DNA from: a marine gamma proteobacterium HTCC2148
GTDB taxonomy: Bacteria > Pseudomonadota > Gammaproteobacteria > Pseudomonadales > Halieaceae
Assembly: GCA_000156295.1 (NCBI GenBank)
Contig: DS999234.1
Span: 41,113 to 105,112 of the forward strand
Direction: 5' to 3'
DNA: 64,000 nt
The notes below the pieces were generated by a model that saw nothing but the letters and a program-made list of their open reading frames with translations, did not search any database and was not told the origin of the DNA. This document shows positions 17,997 to 26,688 of this stretch, piece by piece (the first letter of the stretch is position 1; each line of letters opens with the position of its first letter). Made by a program: the position numbers and the translations under genes.

Positions 17997-18206
17997 GTCG
18001 CAGCGCTGCAATCTGTGCGTAGCCGCTTTGCGTAAACTGACTTAAGGTTATGGTCAAAAAGTGCTTTCGCCAGCCTTCGAAACGGCCGCCCGGGCTCAAT
18101 AGCGCAGGGTTTTGAGCTTCATATACAATGCGCTCCGATTCAACTCCAAAAGCAACCTCGAAGACGATCGTAGCCGCTTTTAAGCAATAACCACGGATTA
18201 AAAACC

Positions 18207-18575
18207 ATGCAGATTATCCGCCTGATACTCGGCAAACTGATACTCCTGGGGAACTGGATATTCACTCCTCAAAGTCTGAAGCGCGATCCTGCACTGCAGG
18301 CTGCTGTTGACCAACAGGCCGCCTCTCTTGCGCTCTATCAATACGAGGCCTGCCCGTTTTGTGTAAAAGTACGCCGATCTATGAAACGTCAGGGGCTGAC
18401 CATTGTCACCCGCGACGTTAAAAGGTCCGAGAACGCTAAAGATGAGTTGCTAGCCGGCGGCGGTAACCTCAAAGTCCCCTGTCTGCGCATTGATCAAGGC
18501 GAGCAAGACTACGAGTGGATGTACGAGTCCGAAGACATCATTCAGTATCTGGAAGCTCGATTCGCTGCCGCTTAA
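18207..18575 (+). CDS. Membrane-anchored glutaredoxin/GST N-terminal domain protein
   Basis: 122 residues. A hydrophobic N-terminal segment (about 3-20) is followed by a thioredoxin-fold domain with active-site CPFC (C49, C52), the KVRR stretch and the cis-proline segment KVPCLRI, then ESEDIIQYLE, as in glutaredoxin-like GST N-terminal domains. It should reduce disulfides or glutathione mixed disulfides at the inner face of the membrane. ATG start; no strong ribosome site. It stands alone. Confidence 0.87.
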   Translation: MQIIRLILGKLILLGNWIFTPQSLKRDPALQAAVDQQAASLALYQYEACPFCVKVRRSMKRQGLTIVTRDVKRSENAKDELLAGGGNLKVPCLRIDQGEQDYEWMYESEDIIQYLEARFAAA

Positions 18576-18896
18576 GCCTGGTAGTCGCGTAAACTGTATC
18601 CCATGTCATCGGACAACTAACAAGGGTCACCACTCTGCCGAGAGTGCTTACAGCTCTTGACCCGCGATCGCGAACACTTCCTGGTGGGGCCAACCTGGGC
18701 AGCGGGAGTCAATTTCACCTATGGCGCAATGGGCGGAATATTCGGCTCCTGGTACATTCCTTCGAAGAATGAGCACACGCCCTGGGAAACAGGACCAGAG
18801 GCTCAAGATCAGCATCGCTCCTTCTGGCAAAACACAATTGGACCATTTCGCGATTCGTTACAGATGCTAAAGACTGCGCCCGGCGAGGAAGACAGC
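18576..18896. other. Gap with one doubtful open frame
   Basis: A TTG-initiated 83-codon frame (18657-18908, plus strand) overlaps the end of the opposite gene by 12 bases. It has no ribosome site and no motif I recognise. It could be a small gene or the relic of one. I see no hairpin with a T-run. Confidence 0.4.
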
Positions 18897-20099
18897 CTAG
18901 GGTGCTAACGCGAGGCTAGTATCGGTGCTGGCATCAACCTCATCCTCGCGACCACGATTGAAGGTAATCTCAAAATTAATGCGACCAAAAAACACACCGT
19001 GACGCTCATCGTAATGGCTGCGTTTACGGTCGGTGTAGCCAGGTTCAATTTCTACGTATAGCCAATCCTTGTACAGTCGGTTACGCAGTTTGAAAATTAT
19101 GCCGTAGTTGGTCACCAGAGAGCCGTCACTCAGCGGCTCCGCAGGCCATTCAGTTCCCTCACCCACCTCTTTTGGGGGGTCAGGCTCCGTCTCACCCGTA
19201 ACGCCGAAAATCATTGAAAAGGCTGAATCCAGGCTGTAGCCATAGCGCCAGGAAATCAAACTCCGCCACTCGGTGCCTTCAGAGCGCTCGCCGAGTTCAA
19301 CCTTATTGCTCCAGCGAACCAGTGAGCGCTCGCCTGTAAGCACGTCGAAATCTGCTACATGCCGCATATTGAAGCGATCGTCATTGGTATAGCGCAGACG
19401 CCCGGTATAACGAAAGCGGCCCCAATCCGACAAATCATCTTTAAAACGATAACGCACACCTGGCTTCAAATTCAGGTCCGAATCTATGCCCATAGTGAGG
19501 TCGAAACGAGAGCGGCCCTTCTCAACTGCCTTGAACTGTACGCCTGCAGTATTTCCCGTACCGCTGCCACTATAACCCCCACGTTCATCGTCAGCGTCAT
19601 CGGCATTAAACACCAGCGAAAGTCGCTCGTTAACCCGCGGCAAATCTACCTTGCCGCGCAAACGAAATTTCACATCTTGGCCGCGGTCCTCATCCCATTG
19701 GAAGCGAGTCGCAAAACGAATCGTAGAATCGGCGGACTCAAGGTCCTCCAGGGGGGCACCGAAGAAGCGGTCCAGGTAGATAGCAAGATCATCGGCCCTA
19801 TTGCCGATATAGTGATGACTACTATCTACCCAATTGCCTTCCTCATCCTGCTCTCGGCCTAGCGACTCTTCTATTTCCTCAGTCGTCAGGCTTGGCTCAT
19901 TGACTTCGATGGGGCCTATAGAACGGGTATCCGGATCTTGCCCGGGCAACTGCAGCTGCTGGTCAATCTGTGGTGATTCCTGTGACCACGCGGTGGCGCT
20001 GGCCAACATCAGGGCGGTGGCAAGTGCAGCCCTGAACCGCAACGGGATATCTCTAGCCCCCTTGCAGTTGCGGATTTCGTTTTCCTTTCGCACATCCAT
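18897..20099 (-). CDS. Outer-membrane beta-barrel-like exported protein, unknown function
   Basis: 400 residues. A hydrophobic signal-like segment at about 20-39 ends in SATAWSQE. The mature part begins with an acidic, proline-rich region; from about residue 125 it shows alternating charged/aromatic strands (RFRYTGRLRYTNDDRF, WRSLISWRYGYSLDS, KDWLYVEIEPGYTDRKRS) and a final strand GVFFGRINFEITFNR, consistent with a beta-barrel. I do not recognise a named family with confidence. The true start may be a TTG near residue 21, closer to the signal peptide. Divergent from the sulfotransferase. Confidence 0.72.
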   Translation of the reverse strand: MDVRKENEIRNCKGARDIPLRFRAALATALMLASATAWSQESPQIDQQLQLPGQDPDTRSIGPIEVNEPSLTTEEIEESLGREQDEEGNWVDSSHHYIGNRADDLAIYLDRFFGAPLEDLESADSTIRFATRFQWDEDRGQDVKFRLRGKVDLPRVNERLSLVFNADDADDERGGYSGSGTGNTAGVQFKAVEKGRSRFDLTMGIDSDLNLKPGVRYRFKDDLSDWGRFRYTGRLRYTNDDRFNMRHVADFDVLTGERSLVRWSNKVELGERSEGTEWRSLISWRYGYSLDSAFSMIFGVTGETEPDPPKEVGEGTEWPAEPLSDGSLVTNYGIIFKLRNRLYKDWLYVEIEPGYTDRKRSHYDERHGVFFGRINFEITFNRGREDEVDASTDTSLALAP

Positions 20100-20108
20100 T
20101 GCTTAAAT

Positions 20109-21101
20109 ATGCCAGCAGACAGGAAGTCATGCAAATACAGTGGAGTGGTCATCCAGGCTCGCGACCATGGCTCGCGGGTAGTAGACTGCTGTCATTTATG
20201 GGGAGAACCTCTCATCAGAGCCACAACGCTCGAACAATTAAACGGGAAGCTACAGCACCTGTTCACTCCAGAGGGAGTAGAGGCCGGCTTGCGCTTCAAG
20301 CCGCGTCCGACCGACATCATCATTTCCCCCTTTTCAAAGTGCGGCACCACCTGGATGCAACAAACCGTGCACGGATTGCGCACTCGCGGCTCAATGAATT
20401 TTGGCGAAATCACTGAGGTAACCCCCTGGCTTGAGGCCGCCTCAGACCTCGGGCAGAATCTTGACGCTGAGCAGGTCACGACCCCGCGAGCCTTCAAATC
20501 TCACCTGCCCTGGGACAATGTCCCCAAGGGGGGGAAGTACATTTGCGTATTCAGGGATCCGATACGAGCCTTGGTATCTATGTACCAGTTTTTCGACGGC
20601 TGGCTCATAGAGCCGGGGGCTATCAGCTTTGAGAGCTTCGCCTATGATCATTTTTTGGCGCGTCAGGCGCCTCGCGGCTATTGGCATCATCTGGTCAGCT
20701 GGCTGAGTCAGAAAGATAACGACGAGGTGTTGCTGCTGTGCTACGAACAGTTACAAGATTCTTTTGAGCCGGCGCTTGAACGTATAGCGACTTTTATCGA
20801 CATTGCTTTAGATGACGAGCTAGTAAAAATTGTGCATCACCAATCGTCTCTGACCTTCATGCAGCAGCACGGCTCACATTTTGACGATCACTTTTTACGC
20901 CAACAACGGAACCCTGCAATGGAGCTTGGCCCGGAAAACCTGTCATCAAAAGTGTCATCTGCTTTATCCAGAGCAGCAAGACCCGAGCCTAGCCAAGCAC
21001 TGGTTAAAGATATGCAGGCCAGATGGGACCAGGACGTCAGGTCTGTTACCGGTTTGAAAAATTATGCGGCACTGCTGCAACAAATTACGGATCAGCGTTA
21101 G
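20109..21101 (+). CDS. Sulfotransferase family protein
   Basis: 330 residues. The PAPS 5'-phosphosulfate loop reads SPFSKCGTTWMQQ (about 73-85; usual form PKSGTTW), a likely catalytic His lies in FKSHLPWD, and the 3'-phosphate motif is VFRDPIRALVSMYQF. Such cytosolic enzymes move sulfate from PAPS to alcohol or amine acceptors. The first 30 or so residues are poorly conserved in character and the start may lie further in; no ribosome site supports ATG 20109. Together with the sulfatase near the window start it shows sulfate-ester chemistry in this organism, but the genes are far apart. Confidence 0.85.
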   Translation: MPADRKSCKYSGVVIQARDHGSRVVDCCHLWGEPLIRATTLEQLNGKLQHLFTPEGVEAGLRFKPRPTDIIISPFSKCGTTWMQQTVHGLRTRGSMNFGEITEVTPWLEAASDLGQNLDAEQVTTPRAFKSHLPWDNVPKGGKYICVFRDPIRALVSMYQFFDGWLIEPGAISFESFAYDHFLARQAPRGYWHHLVSWLSQKDNDEVLLLCYEQLQDSFEPALERIATFIDIALDDELVKIVHHQSSLTFMQQHGSHFDDHFLRQQRNPAMELGPENLSSKVSSALSRAARPEPSQALVKDMQARWDQDVRSVTGLKNYAALLQQITDQR

Positions 21102-21114
21102 GCAATGTTTATAC

Positions 21115-22086
21115 TTACTTCATCATCCACCTGGCAAAGTCAGTCAACGTTCTTTGCATCAGGTTCATGGGGATTATTCTGAGTCGGGCCAGCTCTACTT
21201 CATTGGCCTTGGGCAGCTTTTCCAGCTCAGTATGCATTAATGAGAGAGTCGCTGGATTAATTGGCAGCGGTGCTTCTTCCGGCTGATAGCTAGTACCAAC
21301 CGGGTAGTATTCCCCCTGCCGATGCGTCACTTCGATATGCGCTCCCAGTACCATACTGACATCGTTGGCACTGGCAAACCTGGCAAGGCGCGCAATGCTC
21401 ATTCGATAGTCATCCCAGTTCTTCACGTAAATCAGCCCCGGGTATACTGTGTCACCGGTAAGTAGCCATTGTGTCTCTGGGTCATATATCGCGATTGATT
21501 CTTCCTGATGACCAGGAACGGGAATCACTCGAAGCTCTCGTCCGCCAAGATCGATCCGCCCTTCTCCATCTGGCCAGTTCATGATTCCCAGAGTCTCGAG
21601 ATAGCCTGAACCACCGGCAGTAACCAGCGTAACGCCTTCCCTATTATCGAACTGTGGATCCGCAGCAATATGGTCGCGATGCCCATGTGAATGAACAACC
21701 AGCAGATGCTTTTCTCCGACCAGAGCATTCACTGTTTCATACAGTGGAAATGCTACTGCGTCGGCGGTTGCACCGGTATCAAGTAGCAAGGCCGAGTCTT
21801 CACCAATCAACAGATACATGAAAGGCGCCTCAAAGCTCTGGCATTTATTCTGGCGTAATATATAGCTCGTTGAGGAATAGCTGTGGACCTCGATCGCAGG
21901 GTCTTTGTTGACCGCGCAGTCAGCAGAGCCATGGTTCCATTGCTTATCCTGCAGCATGGGCTGAGCACTAAAAGCCACTGTGGCAAAAACACTGCACGCC
22001 AGCGCCAAACACCTATCGAAACGAACAAAAGACCGTAGCTTCACAAGCAGATTCACATTATCGGTAAAGAAACTGCAGTTTGCCAT
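21115..22086 (-). CDS. Exported MBL-fold metallohydrolase
   Basis: 323 residues. The zinc motif HxHxDH is present as HGHRDH (134-139), followed by the later ligands in VPGHQEES, LLTGDTVYP and LGAHIE. A hydrophobic segment ending AFSAQP fits a signal peptide, best if translation starts at the in-frame GTG 22044 (MKLRSFVR). Possible roles are lactonase, beta-lactamase or phosphodiesterase-like hydrolysis in the periplasm; nothing decides between them. It converges on the sulfotransferase with 13 bases between. Confidence 0.86.
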   Translation of the reverse strand: MANCSFFTDNVNLLVKLRSFVRFDRCLALACSVFATVAFSAQPMLQDKQWNHGSADCAVNKDPAIEVHSYSSTSYILRQNKCQSFEAPFMYLLIGEDSALLLDTGATADAVAFPLYETVNALVGEKHLLVVHSHGHRDHIAADPQFDNREGVTLVTAGGSGYLETLGIMNWPDGEGRIDLGGRELRVIPVPGHQEESIAIYDPETQWLLTGDTVYPGLIYVKNWDDYRMSIARLARFASANDVSMVLGAHIEVTHRQGEYYPVGTSYQPEEAPLPINPATLSLMHTELEKLPKANEVELARLRIIPMNLMQRTLTDFARWMMK

Positions 22087-22254
22087 GCTGGGCCAGGAGG
22101 TGGCAGCTCGATAGGATAAGTTGCATTATAGTTGCGTTAAAAGGCTCGTGGTCGAAATCCAAATAGACAGCTAAACTGAGACTGACCGCGGAAAAACGAT
22201 AACATCATTGATGAACAATGCTTTTTGGCAAGTAACATTGCGGAGTAACCACCA

Positions 22255-23010
22255 GTGAACGAGAAACTTCTCGCCCCTATTCCCAGTAAACCTTTCCTAC
22301 TGAAACTCCTGCTCAAGCTAATCGTTTACTATGTCGTGCTTGGCGCCTTAGTCATGGTGCTGTTTACTGCTTTCCCGCCACTTCTGGACATGGCGCCCGT
22401 GGGAGGGGTGAGCGAGCTTGCGGGAGGTTATGATCCCTCTCTGCGCGAGTTCGAAGATGCCTTCCTCAATGACGACATCGAAGAAGTACAGCCCTTAACC
22501 GCTCAAGAGCAGGGTATTAGTTCCAAATTTCGCTTTGCAGACGCCCGTAGCCTGTTTTTATCCATGCTGGGAACGTTCCTGCTGATGTTGCCAGTGTCAT
22601 GGATTTATAAGGGCATACACCGCGACGGCGAGCACGATCAATCACTGGACGAAACCACTTTGATATTGCCCGCCGTTGTCGCCGGCATAGTGATGGTTGT
22701 GCAGCACAGCCTTGCTCTTGCGTTCAGCCTTGCAGGAATTGTCGCGGGTGTGCAGTTTCGCCGTGCCCTAAGCGATACCTTTGATACTTTGTTTATCTTT
22801 GTGGCGATTGCCGTAGGTATTGCTGCGGGAATCAAGGCGCTCGATATCGCCCTGGTGTTAACAATGTTTTTCAACTTCGCTACTCTGATTGTTTGCCTCT
22901 ATGGCGATGGTCTGGAATCACACCACGAAGCGCGCCGCAAAAGGGAGCGACGCGCGCGTAAGGAAGCAGAGCGACTGGAGTCGCAAGGCCAGGGACCCAC
23001 TAACCCTTAA
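22255..23010 (+). CDS. DUF4956-like membrane protein
   Basis: 251 residues. One membrane helix near the N-terminus, a roughly 45-residue acidic external segment, then three to four helices with SLALAFSLAGIVAGVQFRRALSDTFDTLFIFVAIAVGIAAG, the pattern of DUF4956. The tail is very basic (RRKRERRARKEAER), probably cytoplasmic. DUF4956 genes in other bacteria are often grouped with a VTC-type polyphosphate polymerase and a CotH kinase; a CotH-like gene is the convergent neighbour here. GTG start, GGAG nine bases upstream. Confidence 0.78.
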   Translation: MNEKLLAPIPSKPFLLKLLLKLIVYYVVLGALVMVLFTAFPPLLDMAPVGGVSELAGGYDPSLREFEDAFLNDDIEEVQPLTAQEQGISSKFRFADARSLFLSMLGTFLLMLPVSWIYKGIHRDGEHDQSLDETTLILPAVVAGIVMVVQHSLALAFSLAGIVAGVQFRRALSDTFDTLFIFVAIAVGIAAGIKALDIALVLTMFFNFATLIVCLYGDGLESHHEARRKRERRARKEAERLESQGQGPTNP

Positions 23011-24049
23011 TCACATCTCCGCGGCAATGCTCAAGAATTTCCTTTCTTACAGAGTCTTCGTCACTGATGCGGTCGTAAGAGTTTTGCAGGTAACCTAGCG
23101 CCCGTTTACGATAGGTTTTGTTCAGCAGCGGAGAGTTCTCAAACAGAGCAACCGCGGCTTCTTTGTGCGAAATCATCAGTGCAATGGCGTCTTTATACCG
23201 CCGATCTTCTTTACACCAACCATTAAAGTAACGAGTTGTAATACGCTTTATTGGTATATTTGCGGGCAACGTGGCGTAGGGTGCGTTAATAAAACCAGAC
23301 GAGTCAAAGTCATAAGCAACAGGTAAAATTCCAGTATCTGCGCCCTCTGAGGACAGCAATTTTACGTTATGGCAACAGTGCTCTCCCTCCGGGGACAGCA
23401 GTGTAGAGTAGTCGACATTGCCGATCATGTATTGAAACACCTCGACGATGGCGGTCTGGGCCATGTCCATCTGAACACGCATCGTATAAGGAATCTTTTT
23501 CAACTCCAGCTCATAACGCTCTGCCATTGCTTTGTCGTCTTCGAGCAAGAAGTTGGTCGTCTGCCAGCGTTTATCCTTATTACCGGTATCTACATATGCC
23601 ACTTCCACCAATCGAGTGCGAAAATGATAATCACTGTAAAGCGCAAACAACTGGTAAACCAGGTACTCTAGATAAATAAGCTGCTGATAAGCTTCGCCTC
23701 GCTTACAGGGACTCACCAGCTTCAGTTTGTCCTGCCCTTCTAACAAGGTGGTCTCGACCTCTTTTTTTTTGAAGTTCAGCATTAACGGAGGAAGGGTGCA
23801 GTTGCGCCGACGATAATTTCCCCGGGTTCGGATCTTGACACTGACGCGCTCAGTTTCCTCGCCGTTTTTCTGGCTCCAATAACCATCGAAGTAGAGCCGG
23901 TCTTCCTGCTTTTTCTGGCCGTAAGCCTCGAGAATAGGTGCTGTTAATACACCCTTGTAGGGCTCATCGGAGGCAAATAATGGAGAGGCCTGGGCGTTAA
24001 TTCCGGCCATGGATGTGATTAGCGTTATTAGTAGTGCAGGCCTGAACAT
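23000..24049 (-). CDS. Exported CotH-like (kinase-fold) protein
   Basis: About 349 residues with a signal peptide (MFRPALLITLITSMAGINAQA). RTRGNYRRRNCTLPPLMLNF, LKLVSPC, FLLEDDKAMAER, IGNVDYST, HNVKLL and PVAYDFDSSGFINAPYA follow the order of CotH-type protein kinase motifs, with DFD in the position of the metal-binding DFG. This is a distant resemblance; activity is unproven. ATG 24049 is chosen because AGAGGA lies six bases before it; two more in-frame ATGs are upstream. Its stop overlaps the DUF4956 gene end by 11 bases. Confidence 0.72.
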   Translation of the reverse strand: MFRPALLITLITSMAGINAQASPLFASDEPYKGVLTAPILEAYGQKKQEDRLYFDGYWSQKNGEETERVSVKIRTRGNYRRRNCTLPPLMLNFKKKEVETTLLEGQDKLKLVSPCKRGEAYQQLIYLEYLVYQLFALYSDYHFRTRLVEVAYVDTGNKDKRWQTTNFLLEDDKAMAERYELELKKIPYTMRVQMDMAQTAIVEVFQYMIGNVDYSTLLSPEGEHCCHNVKLLSSEGADTGILPVAYDFDSSGFINAPYATLPANIPIKRITTRYFNGWCKEDRRYKDAIALMISHKEAAVALFENSPLLNKTYRKRALGYLQNSYDRISDEDSVRKEILEHCRGDVIKG

Positions 24050-24164
24050 CTTCATTCCTCTTTTCGAACTGGTCATAGTGTAGCTCAGCTTCGCGCGTTA
24101 CACTTTTTCAGCTCATTTAAAATGATGAGTCGTGTGAGCGCAGAGTTAAGCGACTACACTGAAC

Positions 24165-24893
24165 ATGATGCACATCAGGCAATACATCGTAAGAGGCATG
24201 CCTTTGAAACAGTACCGTGATGATCAGCAAAGCCGTCAAGCGCTAGTCGACACTCTTGTCGAGCTGGGCAACAAGAATCTCAATAAAGGGACGTCAGGCA
24301 ACGTATCTGCCAGCACGTGCAAGGGCATGCTGATTACGCCCACGGGGGTGGCCCCTGAATTGCTGCGCGCCGAACACATTGTGCATATGTCTCTGGATGG
24401 GCGGGTCGACAAGGGCCAGCTCACCCCCTCCAGCGAGTGGCAAATGCATGCGGACGTCTATCGCGGTAAACCTGAAGTTAGTGCAGTAGTTCACTGCCAC
24501 TCACCCTACGCCACTATTCTGGCCTGCGCTCGCAAGGAAATACCCGCAATGCACTACATGGTCGCAGCTGCTGGTGGTTATGGCATACCTCTGGCGGGCT
24601 ATGCGACCTTTGGTAGTAAGGCTCTTTCAGCTGCAAATCTTGAGGCCCTTTCCGACTCCTTGGCTTGCCTGTTGGCGAATCATGGACAATTAACCGTGGG
24701 CGTCGATCTGGAAAGCGCATTAAAGCTTGCCGAACTTGTTGAAGAGCAAGCCCATTGCTATTGGGGCACCTTGTCAATTGGGGGTCCTGTGTTATTGGAA
24801 AAGGAAGAAATGGACGAGGTGCTAGCGGCCTTCGTCAGCTACGGTCAACAGGAAAAGCGCGTGGATCTTGTCCCGGGTAACAAATTCGATTGA
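24165..24893 (+). CDS. Class II aldolase/adducin family protein
   Basis: 242 residues. NLNKGTSGNVSA, ITPTG, SSEWQMHADVY, the zinc-binding VVHCHSPYAT, and LLANHGQLTVG are the class II aldolase motifs (fuculose-phosphate aldolase / ribulose-phosphate 4-epimerase group). These cytosolic zinc enzymes cleave or epimerise sugar phosphates. An in-frame ATG at 24198 may be the true start; neither has a good ribosome site. The next gene (epimerase) follows after 58 bases on the same strand. Confidence 0.88.
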   Translation: MMHIRQYIVRGMPLKQYRDDQQSRQALVDTLVELGNKNLNKGTSGNVSASTCKGMLITPTGVAPELLRAEHIVHMSLDGRVDKGQLTPSSEWQMHADVYRGKPEVSAVVHCHSPYATILACARKEIPAMHYMVAAAGGYGIPLAGYATFGSKALSAANLEALSDSLACLLANHGQLTVGVDLESALKLAELVEEQAHCYWGTLSIGGPVLLEKEEMDEVLAAFVSYGQQEKRVDLVPGNKFD

Positions 24894-24951
24894 AGCAGCG
24901 CGGCAACCGTGAACACAGTAGACTATTAACCCAGTCAACAGAGGATCCTCC

Positions 24952-25947
24952 ATGAGTAAAGTATTGATCACCGGTGCCACCGGTTTTATCGGCAACCACG
25001 TCACTCGTTTGTGCCTGGAGCAAGGGGATGAAGTTAGAGTCATGGTTATGGTCGGTGAGGATCGGTCTCCCCTCGCCGGTATGGATGTGGAATACGTCGA
25101 AGGCAATCTGCTGGACGCAGACTCACTCGCGCGGGCGGTGCAGGGAGTGGACAAGCTTTACCACCTGGCGGCGCTTTTCGCCGTTTGGACCAAAGACCCG
25201 GACCTGCACTACAAAATTAACGTAGAGGGCACCCGCCACATGATGAACGCGGCGCAGGCGGCCGGAATAGAAAAAATCGTATACACCAGCAGCATCGCCG
25301 CAATAGGAACCGATGGCAAAGGAACGCCCTCTACTGAAGATACCCCATTCACCAGCTGGCATTTTGCCAGCGAGTACATCATGTCCAAGTACATCAGCCA
25401 TCTGGAAGTGAAGAGCAGAGTGAAGGATGGCTTGCCCGTCACCATGGTAATGCCCGCCCTACCCTTTGGCCCCGGCGACCGCATGCCTACCCCTACCGGC
25501 ACGATGATTATCGGTGCGTTGCAAGGCAAAATGAAAAACTATTGGGACGGAGGCGTATGCCCGGTAGACGTAAGAGATGTGGCGTTAGGCCATGTATTGG
25601 CGATGGAAAAAGGTCGCGTGGGCGAGTCTTACATCCTGGGCAACTCACAGAACAACATGCCTAATAAAGAGTTTCTGCAACTAGTCGGTAAAATAGCCGG
25701 TGTCGACAATGTCGCGACCAAGGAAATCTCCAAAGCGATGATGTTACGAGTGGCCAAAGGAGCAGAATTTTTCAGCAAAATCACAGGAAAAGCTCCCGTG
25801 ACTACGGTAAAAAATAGCTCCTATGCAATGGAGCACTTTTACATCGACGCCAGCAAGGCAATAACTGAATTAGGGCTGCCACAAACGCCGCTTGAAACCG
25901 CCATTGCTGACTCTGTCGAGTGGTTCAGGGAGAACGGTTACGTCTAA
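24952..25947 (+). CDS. NAD(P)-dependent epimerase/dehydratase (extended SDR)
   Basis: 331 residues. N-terminal Rossmann motif GATGFIG, LYHLAAL, the serine region VYTSSIAAIG and YIMSK (YxxxK catalytic pair), in the dihydroflavonol reductase / HpnA-like subgroup of extended SDRs. It should reduce or epimerise a carbonyl substrate with NAD(P)H in the cytoplasm. No hopanoid genes are near, so HpnA is not claimed. It may form an operon with the class II aldolase upstream. Confidence 0.88.
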   Translation: MSKVLITGATGFIGNHVTRLCLEQGDEVRVMVMVGEDRSPLAGMDVEYVEGNLLDADSLARAVQGVDKLYHLAALFAVWTKDPDLHYKINVEGTRHMMNAAQAAGIEKIVYTSSIAAIGTDGKGTPSTEDTPFTSWHFASEYIMSKYISHLEVKSRVKDGLPVTMVMPALPFGPGDRMPTPTGTMIIGALQGKMKNYWDGGVCPVDVRDVALGHVLAMEKGRVGESYILGNSQNNMPNKEFLQLVGKIAGVDNVATKEISKAMMLRVAKGAEFFSKITGKAPVTTVKNSSYAMEHFYIDASKAITELGLPQTPLETAIADSVEWFRENGYV

Positions 25948-26088
25948 CTCTTTCACGACCCATGATCATGATTCGCGCAAACGGCTTGTCGAACGACATT
26001 GTGCAACCGCTAGCCTTTTCGTCTGCATCATTACCCATGCTATGCTCGCTTTTTACCACCACCCACCAGCAAAACAAGTGACCGTTCT

Positions 26089-26688
26089 ATGCGCATAATA
26101 TCATCTCTTGTTATCACCGCTATCGTTGGACTCCTCGTTGCATGCTCAACCGATAAGCCAGAAGAACAATGCCAGGGCAGAGGCAAAAATTTGCTGCAGG
26201 ACCCATCTTTTTCGACGATTAGTGCTCCCCGCTCCCAGCGTCGTTGGTTTGCATCAGAACACGCCGCAGGGCAGTCGTTTGAATATGAAGTGAAGAACGG
26301 CGAGCTGGAGATTCGAAAAACTGGCAACGAACCGTGGTTCATTCTGAGACAAATCGTCCCTCGAAAAGAAATTCCTGGCAAGTTTGCGGTGTTTAGCGCC
26401 GAAATCAAACTCGCCATGGAGCCCGCCGCCTTCGAGCATGGTTTTGAGATGGGGGGTGGCCTGAGCGTGACCGCCATGGCTAACGGCAAACCCATAGTGC
26501 GCTCAATACTCGAGCACGAGCCTCGCATTGGTAATACAGACTGGCAACGAGTGGCGGTACGAGTCGAGCTACCCAAAAAAATTGATTCTGTCCGCGTAGG
26601 GTTTTTACACCAGGCTGATGGAACACTGTGGGTTCGCAATCCCTCTTTCCAAAAGACTAATAAGGCAAGCTGTCCAGATCGCTACTGA
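26089..26688 (+). CDS. Lipoprotein with jelly-roll/CBM-like domain
   Basis: 199 residues. A signal peptide with lipobox LVAC puts the lipidated Cys near residue 19. The mature part, from NLLQDPSFS to TLWVRNPSFQ, has the shape of a carbohydrate-binding jelly roll (NLxxxPSF opening, SFEYEVKNGELEI, WQRVAVRVELP). Binding partner unknown. Converges on nnrS with no gap between coding regions. Confidence 0.7.
   Translation: MRIISSLVITAIVGLLVACSTDKPEEQCQGRGKNLLQDPSFSTISAPRSQRRWFASEHAAGQSFEYEVKNGELEIRKTGNEPWFILRQIVPRKEIPGKFAVFSAEIKLAMEPAAFEHGFEMGGGLSVTAMANGKPIVRSILEHEPRIGNTDWQRVAVRVELPKKIDSVRVGFLHQADGTLWVRNPSFQKTNKASCPDRY

Noticed and set aside
18657..18908. 83-codon open frame before the beta-barrel gene
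   Set aside because: TTG start without ribosome site, no family, overlaps the end of the opposite gene. Kept only as a note on the gap.
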